A DNA stretch of 64,000 nt from Achromobacter seleniivolatilans (lineage in GTDB: Bacteria > Pseudomonadota > Gammaproteobacteria > Burkholderiales > Burkholderiaceae_B), in the NCBI RefSeq assembly GCF_030864005.1, contig NZ_CP132976.1, forward strand, positions 5,952,001 through 6,016,000, in the 5' to 3' direction. Shown here piece by piece: positions 16,634 to 25,990 of the stretch (its first letter is position 1; each line of letters begins with the position of its first letter). The notes below the pieces were generated by a model. It was not told where the DNA came from and did no database searches. It saw nothing but the letters and a program-made list of their open reading frames with translations. Made by a program: the position numbers and the translations under genes.

Positions 16634-17452
16634 CTACTTTCTTGCCGAGATGATGTGTGCCTGAATCTTGCCGGTGACGTGACCCGCACCAAAGCGTTTT
16701 TCGATCGCGGCAGCAGCAAGGTCCGTTGCCTCGCCCAGAATTGAGGCGTTGCGTTCCTCGAGTTCGTGGCGCAATGGTGTTCCCTGGCAATAGGCGATCG
16801 CGACAAATCGCGGCGACTCGCCTCGGCTTTGCATAGCGATGGTGTCGAATGCTATGGCGTTCGCGAATCCGGCCTGCGCGAGCGCGTTGCCTATCACTGC
16901 CTGGTCGTAGTAGCCATGCGGCAGCCTGACCATGAACCGGGGCGGGTCATCCGGGAACAGGCTCGCCATTGCGTGGGTGATGCAATCAGCGAATTCGTTT
17001 TCTTCTATTCGATCCCAGACGTTGAACAAGAACGTCCCGCCTGGCCGTAGTACCCGGCGCGTCTCGGCGAAGGCTGCTGCCTTGTCCGGAAAGAACATGG
17101 CGCCGAATTGGCACACCACTGCATCGAAGGCGCCATCGGGAAAGGGAAGGTGCATCGCGTCGGCCTGCTGCCATGTCACTGCGCGGCTCGTGCCAAGGCT
17201 CATCGCATGATTGAGCATTTCCTGACTGATATCGGTCGATACGATTGATACCGCAGCGGGCAACTCGGCCGCCAGATGGCGCGTGACCACTCCAGTCCCT
17301 GCAGCGATTTCCAGGACAGTCAACGGGGTAATAGAAGCTACCCGGCGAGTCATAACTCTCGCGTACGGGTCAAAGATCATCGGAACCAAATACTGCTCAT
17401 ACAACTGGGGAATGGCTCCGGCGAAGGCGCGATCGCTACTGGACGTGTTCAT
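16634..17452 (-). CDS. class I SAM-dependent methyltransferase
   Basis: 272-aa Methyltransf_11-type protein: motif I VLEIAAGTGVVT (46-57), an acidic residue after strand 2 (STDIS), motif II-like FPDGAFDAVVCQFGAMFF and the post-motif ETRRVLRPGGTFLFNVWD. The substrate is unknown; relatives act on small molecules or quinone-like compounds. GTG 17467 is possible, but ATG 17452 has GGAG about nine bases upstream. It stands alone on the minus strand; neighbours give no pathway clue. Confidence 0.8.
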   Translation of the reverse strand: MNTSSSDRAFAGAIPQLYEQYLVPMIFDPYARVMTRRVASITPLTVLEIAAGTGVVTRHLAAELPAAVSIVSTDISQEMLNHAMSLGTSRAVTWQQADAMHLPFPDGAFDAVVCQFGAMFFPDKAAAFAETRRVLRPGGTFLFNVWDRIEENEFADCITHAMASLFPDDPPRFMVRLPHGYYDQAVIGNALAQAGFANAIAFDTIAMQSRGESPRFVAIAYCQGTPLRHELEERNASILGEATDLAAAAIEKRFGAGHVTGKIQAHIISARK

Positions 17453-17517
17453 GATGATCGACTCCACAATACGTCGATGACGCCGTCTGACGGGGCGCAG
17501 ATGGCCCAGTTGCCGGC

Positions 17518-17661
17518 TTACGCGGCGAGATCATGCGGCTCGTCTCGAAGCATGCTTTCGAAAAGAGCATGCCAAGCTGTGCGCGAGGACGCCTTCCAAA
17601 GATAGTACGCCTGAAGGCGTGCGGCGACGAGACGAAGTGCCGAGGCTCTGGCCGTCACCAA
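17518..17661 (-). CDS. short unidentified ORF, possibly a C-terminal fragment
   Basis: A minus-strand frame running from within the 3' end of the diguanylate cyclase gene to TAA 17518-17520 has a protein-like composition (LQAYYLWKASSRTAWHALF, ending DEPHDLAA). From the first usable TTG it is 47 residues. It may be a small protein or the end of a lost gene. No family recognised. Confidence 0.25.
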   Translation of the reverse strand: MVTARASALRLVAARLQAYYLWKASSRTAWHALFESMLRDEPHDLAA

Positions 17662-17711
17662 GTGCAGCAGTTCTGCCCCCGGCGTGATTGCCGCCCGGCT
17701 TGCAGCCTTTA

Positions 17712-18962
17712 TTAGTTCACTAGTGCCGATTCAGTATTTTCCGCTGCAATACGGTTAGAGACGCTGGCTAGTTCGATCCGATTTCGCCCAGCCGCTTTAC
17801 CTCTATAGAGAGCGGAATCGGCGTGTCGAAGAGCATCCTCCAGGCCATGCGCACCGCAGAAATGGGGTGAAACCCCGATGGTGACCGTGCAGCGCAGCAG
17901 GTGGCCAGAGCCGGAATCTCTAATCGCGTGGCTTTCAACGCTGGCGCGCAGGCGCTCTGCCAGGAGCATGACACCCTCACGGTCTGTTTCCAAGCAAATG
18001 GCGACAAACTCTTCTCCACCGATACGGCCTGTCAAATCGCCACGTCGCACTGTGGCGCGAAGCAGATCTGCAATTTGACGGATGACTTCATCCCCGGCTT
18101 GGTGGCCATAGGTATCGTTGATGCGTTTGAAATGGTCTACATCCATCAGCAGCAAGTAAGCAGGCGCCGCGTTTCGAGCATTGAAATACAGTTGCAGCGC
18201 CTCCATAAGCCCTCTGCGATTGAGCAGGTCTGTCATGGGATCACGCGCCGCCATATTGCGCAGATTATCTGTCAGCCGGCGCAGTACCAGCCAGACAATG
18301 GAGGGCGGCAATATGGTGGCCAAGCTGGACATGTAGATGTAGAAGATCATTTGAAAGCGGCTATCCATGTGCAGCGCATCCAAACCTCCATCTACAATTT
18401 TCAAGAACTTCAGCGCGTTGAGAACGCAGATGCCAGCGATCAGAAGCGCAAAAAATATCATCTCGCCATGCAAGTCCTTTGCAAACGTGCGTACCCCATA
18501 GATCACGGTAACTATCATTGCAAAGAAGAGCATGGTCGCCACTGCCGCGAGCATTGCGTAACGTGCGGTAGATCCCGCGTTCCACTGAACCAATAGTTGC
18601 GCAGTGACGTAGATTGCGGAAAACACAATCAACGAACGCCACAATCGAACCTGACGTCCAAAAAAACGCATGGCGCCGAGCCAGTAGGCGATCGGGGCAG
18701 CGAGCGTGAGAGTGTGGTTGACTACGCTCATCGTGCTCCAGGTCTGCCCCCCTTCGACCAGTTGCAGGATATAGGCCGACGCCAGCAAGAGGTTGCCTAC
18801 GGCAAAATAATCCATGCCCATTCTGTTGCCAGGCAGGCGTCGGCTGATAAGTAAAAACATGCCTGAAAAGCACAGCAGGTGTGCACACAGCATGGCGACG
18901 AGAGTGGTGGCAACCATAATATGGACATTGAGAGGGGTACGGAATTTCTGAGCTGCCGCCAA
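17712..18962 (-). CDS. membrane-bound diguanylate cyclase (GGDEF)
   Basis: Synthesises c-di-GMP from two GTP. About seven hydrophobic helices fill residues 15-230, followed by a GGDEF domain with DPMTDLLNRRGLMEAL, LLMDVDHFKRINDTYGHQAGD and the active-site GGEEF (315-319). An I-site RRGD (306-309) lies five residues before it, so product inhibition is expected. The sensory part is of the unspecific multi-helix type. Start is unsure: TTG 18962 or ATG 18917. No neighbouring partner gene. Confidence 0.9.
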   Translation of the reverse strand: MAAAQKFRTPLNVHIMVATTLVAMLCAHLLCFSGMFLLISRRLPGNRMGMDYFAVGNLLLASAYILQLVEGGQTWSTMSVVNHTLTLAAPIAYWLGAMRFFGRQVRLWRSLIVFSAIYVTAQLLVQWNAGSTARYAMLAAVATMLFFAMIVTVIYGVRTFAKDLHGEMIFFALLIAGICVLNALKFLKIVDGGLDALHMDSRFQMIFYIYMSSLATILPPSIVWLVLRRLTDNLRNMAARDPMTDLLNRRGLMEALQLYFNARNAAPAYLLLMDVDHFKRINDTYGHQAGDEVIRQIADLLRATVRRGDLTGRIGGEEFVAICLETDREGVMLLAERLRASVESHAIRDSGSGHLLRCTVTIGVSPHFCGAHGLEDALRHADSALYRGKAAGRNRIELASVSNRIAAENTESALVN

Positions 18963-19418
18963 CGGAAGAGAGTCAGCGAGGCATCAATTGGGGAAACTCG
19001 CGCCAGGTCAATTGCAAGCTCTGAATTGGTCGAGATCAACTCAACCTCAAAGCGGCACGCGCACAGTGAGATGGCCCTTGATAAGTTTTCATGGGGCGCA
19101 TTCTCACGTGGCGCTATCTGCAAGGGACTGCTCCGGGCCACTCAGCGCCCAGCACTATGGCAGGCGCCAGCGAATCGAACTATACCTTCGTTCGCTCCGA
19201 GACCTCCAGTGCATCATCGACCTCAGCGCCACGGTCCCGCACCGTGCGTTCTAATAATTTATCGACGGGAAGGCGCTGAACGGCACGGGGTTTTTTCGCC
19301 GGCCGGCAGATCAATGCGGCTACCGAAGTTCATTCAACTTGAACGGTAATAAATGGGCGGGCGCGCAATCGGAGCGGTCGCGGATCTGGCGCCGGCTCGC
19401 CGCTGCCGCTGCGCTACC
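18963..19418. other. intergenic, one repeat copy, no gene seen
   Basis: Upstream region of the diguanylate cyclase and 3' flank of the chemoreceptor gene. Apart from the repeat at 19324-19344 I see no gene, RNA or clear terminator. Confidence 0.5.
19324..19344 (-). repeat. dispersed repeat, inverted copy (copy E)
   Basis: Read on the minus strand it is TTCAAGTTGAATGAACTTCG, close to copy B at 10845 in the opposite orientation. Together they bound roughly the atypical island. Confidence 0.6.
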
Positions 19419-21290
19419 TTAGAAACTTTCCCAATCATCGTCCGCCGGCTTGCCGCGCGTCGCGGATTGGGGCGTCAAAGGCGTGGCCGGCAGGCGCGGG
19501 CGGCGCGGGGTGCGGGCGTCGGTAGCGCTGGCCGCGCGGGCGGCGGCGGTGCGGGGCGTGGTCGGGCGCGGCGTGGCAGTGGCGGGGCGCGCGGCAGGTG
19601 CGGGCGGCGGCGTCGCCGGTGCGTTGGCAGTGTTGTCAGCGTCAGCTTGTGCCGATGCCCTGACCGCGGGTTTGGCGTCGGCCTGCGCAGGCGCGGGAAC
19701 GGCCCGCGTCATCGTGCGTGCTGGCACGCTTGTGGCTTCGTGGCCGAGCTGAAAAACGCTCACCAGCTTCACCAGCGTGGCGGCCTGTTCGTTCAGGCTG
19801 GTGGCCGCAGCGGCGGACTCTTCCACGAGCGCGGCGTTCTGCTGGGTGGTCAGGTCGAGCTGGTTAATGGCGTCACTGACCTGCGAGATGCCTTGGCCTT
19901 GCTCCCGCGCTGCGGCGCCGATCTCGGCGATCAGGTCGGCCACGCGGCGCACCTGGGACACGATGTCGTTCATCGTGGAACCGGCCTCCGTCACGAGTTG
20001 CGAGCCGGTTTCGACCTTGCCCACGCTTTCGCCGATCAGCAGCTTGATTTCCTTGGCGGCGCTTGCGCTGCGTTGCGCCAGAGCGCGCACTTCGCTCGCC
20101 ACGACCGCGAAGCCGCGGCCCTGTTCGCCCGCACGGGCGGCTTCGACGGCGGCGTTCAGCGCCAGGATGTTGGTCTGGAAGGCGATCGAATCGATCACCG
20201 CGATAATGTCAACGATCTTGCGTGAGCTGGCCGAGATCTGGTCCATGGTGTTGACCACGTTGCCCACAACTTCGCCGCCGCGCGCGGCCGCCTGGCTCGC
20301 CGAGCCCGCCAGTTGCGAGGCCGTCTGCACCGAGTCCAGGTTCTGCTTGATGGTGGCGTTCATCTGCTCCATCGAGGCCGCGGTCTCCTCGACGTTGGCC
20401 GCCTGCTCTTCGGTGCGCTGGCTCAGGTCGGCATTACCTGTGGCGATCTGCGTGGAACCCGTGGCGATGGAGTCGCTGGTCTGGCGCACCTGGCTCACCA
20501 ACTGAGCCAGATTGGCGCGCATGGTGTTCATGTTGGCCAGCACGCTGCTGTCGTCGCCGTCGCGCAGTTCCACGTGCACGGCGAGGTTGCCTTTTGCGAC
20601 TTCCTGCGCGATGGCCGCGGCGTAGGCGGGCTCGCCGCCGAGCTTGCGCATCACGGCGCGCACGAGCGACAGGCCAAGGATGATGCCGAAGACTGCGCAC
20701 AGCGCAATGAGGAGCGAGATGATCCAGAACGTGCGCTCGACGGCGGCGGCGGAGTATTCAGTATCGAGGCGGGCGAGTTCTTCCTGGCGCTTCGCCGCTT
20801 CCATGAGAATATTGCGCGCCTCCACGTGCAACTGCGCGGAGTCCTTGTGCAGCACGGCCATTGCGCTCGGGTCGGCGCGGTCCGCCAGCGTCTTCACGTC
20901 ATTGATGGCCGCCTTGTAGCGGGTCCATGTGTCCGACAGTTTGCGGCCGAGGTCGCGCAACCCGGTGTCCTGCTCTTGAAGCAGCCGGTCGCGTGCCTGC
21001 AGCACGGACTTCTCGGATTCCTCATTCAGCCGCAGCTCATTCTGCCGCGCCTGCGGATCGGTATTCCAGACGTAAACGTACATACGGCGGAAGTGTGTCG
21101 CGCCCTGGCGCGCGGCATCGACCACCACGCGCAGCGGCACCACCGTTTCGGTGTACATCGCGCGCTGCTTCTGGCTGACGCTCCACAACTGCTGCACGGC
21201 GATGATGCCAACGGCGAGCAGCGTCACAATGAAAAACAGCACGAGAGCGATCAGGCTGCTTCGAAGGGAAAGGTTTTTGAGTTTGGACAT
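19419..21290 (-). CDS. methyl-accepting chemotaxis protein
   Basis: 623-aa chemoreceptor: transmembrane helix at ~10-32, a periplasmic four-helix-bundle ligand domain, a second helix at ~190-212 ([20 protein letters not shown]), HAMP, and the signalling domain with [20 protein letters not shown] and [19 protein letters not shown], the conserved CheA/CheW-binding tip. An alanine/proline-rich spacer leads to the C-terminal DDDWESF, which looks like the WxxF pentapeptide tether for CheR/CheB, so this is a high-abundance Tar/Tsr-type receptor. The ligand cannot be predicted. Confidence 0.93.
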   Translation of the reverse strand: MSKLKNLSLRSSLIALVLFFIVTLLAVGIIAVQQLWSVSQKQRAMYTETVVPLRVVVDAARQGATHFRRMYVYVWNTDPQARQNELRLNEESEKSVLQARDRLLQEQDTGLRDLGRKLSDTWTRYKAAINDVKTLADRADPSAMAVLHKDSAQLHVEARNILMEAAKRQEELARLDTEYSAAAVERTFWIISLLIALCAVFGIILGLSLVRAVMRKLGGEPAYAAAIAQEVAKGNLAVHVELRDGDDSSVLANMNTMRANLAQLVSQVRQTSDSIATGSTQIATGNADLSQRTEEQAANVEETAASMEQMNATIKQNLDSVQTASQLAGSASQAAARGGEVVGNVVNTMDQISASSRKIVDIIAVIDSIAFQTNILALNAAVEAARAGEQGRGFAVVASEVRALAQRSASAAKEIKLLIGESVGKVETGSQLVTEAGSTMNDIVSQVRRVADLIAEIGAAAREQGQGISQVSDAINQLDLTTQQNAALVEESAAAATSLNEQAATLVKLVSVFQLGHEATSVPARTMTRAVPAPAQADAKPAVRASAQADADNTANAPATPPPAPAARPATATPRPTTPRTAAARAASATDARTPRRPRLPATPLTPQSATRGKPADDDWESF

Positions 21291-21663
21291 GATGGCGCAC
21301 GCGGGTGAAGGCGGGATGCCTTCAGACTGCGGTCACTACAACATGGAATGATGCGGTGCAATATGGGAAAAAACGGGGTGAAAAGGGCGGTTCAGGTCGC
21401 CTGACGCCAGGGTAGTCCCGGAATGCGGGAAAACCCGAGAAAATTCGAAGTGAAATCCAAATGACGCAGGCGGGATTCATCAAGGCTGATCGAATAGGCG
21501 GCGGGCAGGATTGCCTGGTCATATGGCCGGTGGATTTGCTTTAAATGTTGTGATGCAGCATTTATGCGGTGGGATGGTGGCGCAGCGGAAAAAACTCTCG
21601 ATTACGGCGGGGCCAGCGTTTGGCTGGCCCTCTACCTCGGACGTTGATGTGCCGGGTGAACCG
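21291..21663. other. intergenic region with a GC hairpin
   Basis: No gene seen. GGGCCAGC-5-GCTGGCCC (21610-21630) could form a stem downstream of the IleRS gene on the minus strand; a T-run follows only some 20 bases later, so terminator function is doubtful. Confidence 0.4.
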
Positions 21664-24168
21664 CTATCGCGCTTCTTGCACCCCCAAGCAGCGCAAGCAC
21701 AAGCCATCAGTTTCCGGCATTGACGGTTCGTGCCGGCGGCAGCATGGGCAGGCGCGCCAGGCTGTCGGCTTGAAAGACACTTCCGCGCTGTTGGCCAGCG
21801 AGCCATCCTGGCGCACATCTGCCGCTCCAAGAACGTCCGTGAACGCGCCGAGCTGGTCGGCAAGCGCAGGCGGAAGCGCCACTTCCACTTGGGCTGCGCC
21901 TTTGACCCAGTCAGTCCGGTTGGCTTCCACCCACCGGTTCAGCGCGCCCTTGACCTCAACCGCTGCTTCGTAGCAAGCAAGGTTCTCGGTCTCGTCCGCC
22001 AAGGCGGGCAAGGGCACATCGGCAAGCGTGGCCAGTAGCACGCTATCCATCTGTTCCGCGCCTGTTGTCTTCAGGTACTGAAAGACTTCTTCGCAAGAAA
22101 ACGGCAGTACCGGCGTCAGCAGGCGCACGAGCGTGCGCACCAGCAAGCCCAGCACATGCTGGACCTGACGCCGGCGCGGCGCGTCAGGACGTTCGCAGTA
22201 GAGGCTGTCTTTCACCGCCGGGAAATAATCGCTGGAAGCGTTTTCCGCGTATCGCAGCAAATGGGATACGGCAGCGGCGAAATCGTATTGGTCGGCGGCG
22301 AGACATACGTCGGCGCCCAACTGACGCAGCAGGGCCACCTGAACCCTGTCCAGCGGATGCGTCAGCGGCTGCTCCTGCCAATCGAAATCCTGAAGGTTCT
22401 GCAAGCAGAACCGCATGGTGTTGCGCAGCTTGCGGAAGCGCTCTTTGGTCAGCGCTAAAGCCTCAACCGAAAACTTCAGCTCGCGCGTGAAGTCCTGTTG
22501 CAGCGTCCATAGGCGCAGCACGTCGGGGCTCAAGGCCTTCAGCATCTGATCTAGCGGCTGGTAGTTTTTGCTGGATTTTGAGAACTTCTGGCCCGTACCG
22601 TCCACCACAAAACCGTGGGTGACGACTTGCTTATACGGCGCCCCGCCGCCAGCCGCTGCGCAAGTCAGCAGCGACGACTGAAACCAGCCTCGGTGCTGGT
22701 CTGAGCCCTCAAGATACACGTCGGCGGTGCGGCCGTAGCGCTGCATCAGCACAAGCTGATGAGTTACGCCGCTGTCGAACCATACGTCCAGCGTGCGGCG
22801 CGGACCTTCACTTTGCCAGGCCTCAACGCCTTCGGTGGCGACCCGCGCGGCCAGGCGCAGATCGTCGGGGTTGGCGGGATCAACCAGGGGCGTGCCCCAC
22901 AACCGGTTGCGCGACACGCACCAGGCCCCTCGGCCCGCCAGCATGCTGGTGAGCCGTTCGCGGCCGGAGGCGGGAACGAATGTCACGTCTTCCAGTGCGC
23001 GCAGTGCGCGCTGCCGGGTCTCGGCCAAGTCCAGGAACCACTCTTGCGAAGCGCGGAAGAACACAGGCGCCTTGTGACGCCAGCAATGGGGATATTCGTG
23101 TTCCAAGGTGCTTAGCGACACGGTCAGGGGGGCAACGCGTTCCAGCACGTGGGCTCGGGCTTTATCCAGATCCATGCCTTCCATGCCTGGGAGGACAAAG
23201 CGTCCATGCGCATCCAGGTACTGTTCAACCGGCAGACCGTACTGCTCGCACACGCGGAAATCGTCCGTGCCAAACGCCGGCGCCATGTGCACCAATCCGG
23301 TGCCTGCCCGGCTGACGAAGTCCGCTGGCAGGACGGGCACCGTCTGCTGGGTGTACGGACTGACCGCCATCAACCCGGCCAGTTCGAAGTCGGGCAATCG
23401 CTCGTCGCCGGGCTGGCGCAAGCGCACCCGCGAGCGCAGTCCGTCGGCCACTGCGACATAGCTCAGGGCGGGGTTGTAGGCGACGGCCTTGTTCGCAGGC
23501 AGCGTGTACGGCGTTGTGGTCCAGACGTCCAGAAACAGATTTTCCTGGCCCAGGACGGCAAACAGCACGACCAGGCTATCGCCAGCTTTGGTTTTGTACT
23601 CGACCTCGGCTTCTGCCAATGACGAAGCGCACGCCGGACACCAATGCACTGGCCGCAACCGCGTCACAGCGCCGGGTAGCGTTTGGAACACGAGGGCCGC
23701 GCCAGCCTCGAAGCCGGGCGCCATGGTCAGATATGGCTGGTCCCAATCGGCTGCCACGCCCAGGTCGCGGAACTGTGCGGTTTGCAGTTCCACCTGCGAG
23801 CGGGCGTAGGACCGGCAGGCCGCCACGAAAGCCGGCGGATCTTCCTTGCCATGGCCCAGCCGCTCGACCTCCAGTTCGACGGGCAGGCCGTGGCAGTCAA
23901 AGCCCGGCACATACGGCGCGAAATAGCCTTGCAGCCGCTTGAACTTGACCACCGAGTCTTTCAATCCCTTGTTGACGGCGTGGCCCAGATGCAGGGAGCC
24001 ATTGGCATAGGGCGGCCCGTCATGCAGCAAGAAGAGGGGGCGGGCGCCTTGGGAGCGATGCAGGCGGTCAACAACGGGCGCGCTCGACCATCGCTTTAGG
24101 GCTTCTGATTTGTCGGCGTGGGTGGTGGCCAAGGGGAATTCATGCTTGAAAAGATTCAGCTTGTACAT
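21664..24168 (-). CDS. ileS: short divergent isoleucyl-tRNA synthetase (likely second copy)
   Basis: Charges tRNA-Ile with isoleucine. Class I motifs are present: HLGH (60-63, in PPYANGSLHLGHAVNKGLKD), the KMSKS-like KFSKS (528-532), and CP1 editing-domain signatures WTTTPYTLPANKAVA and HMAPAFGTDDF. A C-terminal four-Cys zinc element (CPCC ... CLRC) marks a bacterial type-1 IleRS. At 834 aa it is about 100 residues shorter than usual, and the editing segment that is normally HxAPxHGxDD has Phe in place of the second His. This, and the absence of the usual lspA neighbour, suggests a paralogue, perhaps giving tolerance to an IleRS inhibitor; that is inference. ATG 24168 is preferred over TTG 24189, which lies in the T-tract of the upstream hairpin. 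Confidence 0.85.
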   Translation of the reverse strand: MYKLNLFKHEFPLATTHADKSEALKRWSSAPVVDRLHRSQGARPLFLLHDGPPYANGSLHLGHAVNKGLKDSVVKFKRLQGYFAPYVPGFDCHGLPVELEVERLGHGKEDPPAFVAACRSYARSQVELQTAQFRDLGVAADWDQPYLTMAPGFEAGAALVFQTLPGAVTRLRPVHWCPACASSLAEAEVEYKTKAGDSLVVLFAVLGQENLFLDVWTTTPYTLPANKAVAYNPALSYVAVADGLRSRVRLRQPGDERLPDFELAGLMAVSPYTQQTVPVLPADFVSRAGTGLVHMAPAFGTDDFRVCEQYGLPVEQYLDAHGRFVLPGMEGMDLDKARAHVLERVAPLTVSLSTLEHEYPHCWRHKAPVFFRASQEWFLDLAETRQRALRALEDVTFVPASGRERLTSMLAGRGAWCVSRNRLWGTPLVDPANPDDLRLAARVATEGVEAWQSEGPRRTLDVWFDSGVTHQLVLMQRYGRTADVYLEGSDQHRGWFQSSLLTCAAAGGGAPYKQVVTHGFVVDGTGQKFSKSSKNYQPLDQMLKALSPDVLRLWTLQQDFTRELKFSVEALALTKERFRKLRNTMRFCLQNLQDFDWQEQPLTHPLDRVQVALLRQLGADVCLAADQYDFAAAVSHLLRYAENASSDYFPAVKDSLYCERPDAPRRRQVQHVLGLLVRTLVRLLTPVLPFSCEEVFQYLKTTGAEQMDSVLLATLADVPLPALADETENLACYEAAVEVKGALNRWVEANRTDWVKGAAQVEVALPPALADQLGAFTDVLGAADVRQDGSLANSAEVSFKPTAWRACPCCRRHEPSMPETDGLCLRCLGVQEAR

Positions 24169-24187
24169 TTTTCGAGTCCAGAAATGC

Positions 24188-24217
24188 AAAAAGGGCAGCG
24201 CGGTATGCGCTGCCCTT
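24188..24217 (-). terminator. intrinsic terminator/attenuator ahead of ileS
   Basis: On the minus strand an 11-bp perfect stem AAGGGCAGCGC/GCGCTGCCCTT closes a 5-base loop and runs straight into T5. It lies only about 20 bases before the ileS start and just after the Ile-rich leader ORF, so it would stop transcription before the gene unless disrupted. Confidence 0.85.
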
Positions 24218-24242
24218 GGAAGGCGAGGTGCGAAGGTGGGGC

Positions 24243-24323
24243 TTAGCTGCCCAACGTAATTCGCCCCCGGCGCCCAATGGCAGCGGAGGAGCGAATAATC
24301 ACGATCGACAGGAATCTGGACAC
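24243..24323 (-). CDS. isoleucine-rich leader peptide of the ileS attenuator
   Basis: GTG 24323 opens a 26-codon frame ending TAA 24243-24245. It begins MSRFLSIVIIRSSAAI and contains five Ile codons (7, 9, 10, 16, 22), with an Ile-Val-Ile-Ile cluster. Its RNA holds GCUGCC (24279-24284), complementary to the terminator's 5' arm, and GGGCAGC (24246-24252), a copy of that arm. Mutually exclusive pairings are therefore possible. This is the layout of ribosome-mediated attenuation: scarce Ile-tRNA stalls the ribosome and lets RNA polymerase reach ileS. Ribosome site is weak (AGG at about nine bases). Not experimentally known from this sequence. Confidence 0.65.
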   Translation of the reverse strand: MSRFLSIVIIRSSAAIGRRGRITLGS

Positions 24324-24569
24324 GGTTTTTGCCTGATAGGCGTGTTGACGTTGTAAATAAACTCTACCACAGGATCAGGACGCTATTTGTGGGCGTGCCC
24401 GCGCTGCCGTGCGAAAACCAAGCAAAAAGCGGGGTGCGCGACGCCGCCTGCCGCATGTCGCTGCGAGGCGCCCGCAAGACGGCTATTATTTGTCTCCATC
24501 CGTCGGCCAAACACCTGATTGATCAATGCGCCCGACCTGGATAGCCGCGCATCCCACTGAAAACCGTCT

Positions 24570-25874
24570 ATGAAACCCATTAAGAAATCGAGCAAATTGG
24601 CTCACGTCCTCTATGACATTCGCGGCCCCATCATGGATCGGGCAAAGCAGATGGAAGACGAAGGCCAGCAGTTGATCAAGCTCAACATCGGCAATCTGGC
24701 TGTGTTTGGCTTCGATGCCCCTGAAGAGGTCCAGCAGGACATGATCCGAAACCTGCCCAACTCGGCGGGCTATTCGGATAGCAAGGGCATCTTTGCCGCG
24801 CGCAAGGCGGTCATGCACTACACCCAGGCGCAGGGCGTGCAGGGTGTGACGCTGGAAGACATCTACTTGGGCAACGGTGCATCCGACCTGATTGCGATGG
24901 CGACCAACGCGCTGCTCGACGACGGGGACGAATTGCTTCTGCCCACGCCCGATTACCCGCTATGGACGGCGGTGACGAGCCTGTCGGGCGGAAAACCCGT
25001 GCATTACCTGTGCGACGAGGCCAACGGCTGGATTCCCGACCTGGAAGATATACGCGCCAAGATCACGCCGCGTACCAAGGGCATCGTGGTGATCAATCCG
25101 AACAACCCGACTGGCGTGCTCTACCCCGACCACGTGCTGCGGGAAATTATCACCATTGCGCGCGAACACGGGCTGGTCATTCTGGCTGACGAGGTCTACG
25201 ACAAGGTGCTGTATGACGATGTGCAGCACACCGCACTTGGCAGCCTGTCCACCGATGTGTTGACGCTGACCTTCAACTCGCTGTCCAAAAGCTACCGCGC
25301 TTGCGGTTATCGCGCGGGTTGGTTGGTGGTCTCGGGCGACAAGAACAGCGCACGCGATTACATCGAAGGCTTGAACATGCTTGCCAACATGAGGCTCTGC
25401 GCAAATGTGCCGGGCCAGTGGGCAATCCAAACCGCACTGGGCGGCTATCAGAGCATCAATGATCTGGTGTGCGAGGGCGGCCGGCTGCGCCGTCAGCGTG
25501 ACCTGGCCTATGAGCTGATTACCGCTATTCCGGGCGTCACTTGCGTAAAGCCCCAGGCCGCGCTGTACATGTTCCCCAGGCTGGACCCCGAGGTCTATCC
25601 GATTGAGGACGACCGCCAGTTCTTCCTGCAACTGCTGGAAGCGACGCGCGTCATGCTGGTTCAAGGCACGGGCTTTAACTGGTCGCGTCCTGACCACTTC
25701 CGTATCGTGTTCTTGCCGCACGAACCGGATCTGCGGATAGCCATTGGCCGCATCGCCAAATTCCTCGAAGACTACCGCAACAAGCATGGCAAGAATGTGC
25801 CGGTTGCTTCGGAATCGGAATCGAGAGACAGCGCTGCCGCGTCATCGGTGGAGCTTGCGGCCAACGTCGATTAG
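24570..25874 (+). CDS. alaA: alanine transaminase-like PLP aminotransferase (AlaA type)
   Basis: Class I/II aminotransferase that would transfer an amino group between glutamate and pyruvate. Seen: N-terminal KSSKLAHVLYDIRGPIMDRA, cofactor site NPNNPTGVLY, ILADEVYDKVLYD and the Schiff-base lysine in SLSKSYRACGYRAGW. The match to E. coli AlaA (YfbQ) is close over the whole length; the C-terminus has an extra Ser/Ala-rich tail of about 25 residues. It diverges from the ileS leader; a TATTAT -10-like box lies at 24483-24488. Branched-chain keto acids are possible alternative substrates. Confidence 0.85.
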   Translation: MKPIKKSSKLAHVLYDIRGPIMDRAKQMEDEGQQLIKLNIGNLAVFGFDAPEEVQQDMIRNLPNSAGYSDSKGIFAARKAVMHYTQAQGVQGVTLEDIYLGNGASDLIAMATNALLDDGDELLLPTPDYPLWTAVTSLSGGKPVHYLCDEANGWIPDLEDIRAKITPRTKGIVVINPNNPTGVLYPDHVLREIITIAREHGLVILADEVYDKVLYDDVQHTALGSLSTDVLTLTFNSLSKSYRACGYRAGWLVVSGDKNSARDYIEGLNMLANMRLCANVPGQWAIQTALGGYQSINDLVCEGGRLRRQRDLAYELITAIPGVTCVKPQAALYMFPRLDPEVYPIEDDRQFFLQLLEATRVMLVQGTGFNWSRPDHFRIVFLPHEPDLRIAIGRIAKFLEDYRNKHGKNVPVASESESRDSAAASSVELAANVD

Positions 25875-25881
25875 GCGAAGT

Positions 25882-25911
25882 CCGTCTCTGGCTTGATCAA
25901 GGCAGAGACGG
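25882..25911. terminator. hairpin after alaA
   Basis: CCGTCTCTG and CAGAGACGG form a 9-bp stem with a loop containing TTGATCAA, eight bases after the alaA stop codon. No T-run follows, so it may be a processing or rho-assisted end rather than a strong intrinsic terminator. Confidence 0.5.
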
Positions 25912-25990
25912 CACTTGCCGTTCTCCTGCGAGCTCCACGTTCAAGTGCAAGCCGGCATCAAGACCGGATACGCATCAACAGACGTCGTGA

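Noticed and set aside
10000..19400. integron or tRNA-anchored island (attC, attI, tRNA gene)
   Set aside because: No integrase, tRNA or attC-like site is visible; only an istB remnant and dispersed repeats.
24188..24330. T-box riboswitch upstream of ileS
   Set aside because: The leader has no recognisable T-box consensus or specifier stem, and an Ile-rich ORF plus terminator explains it more simply.
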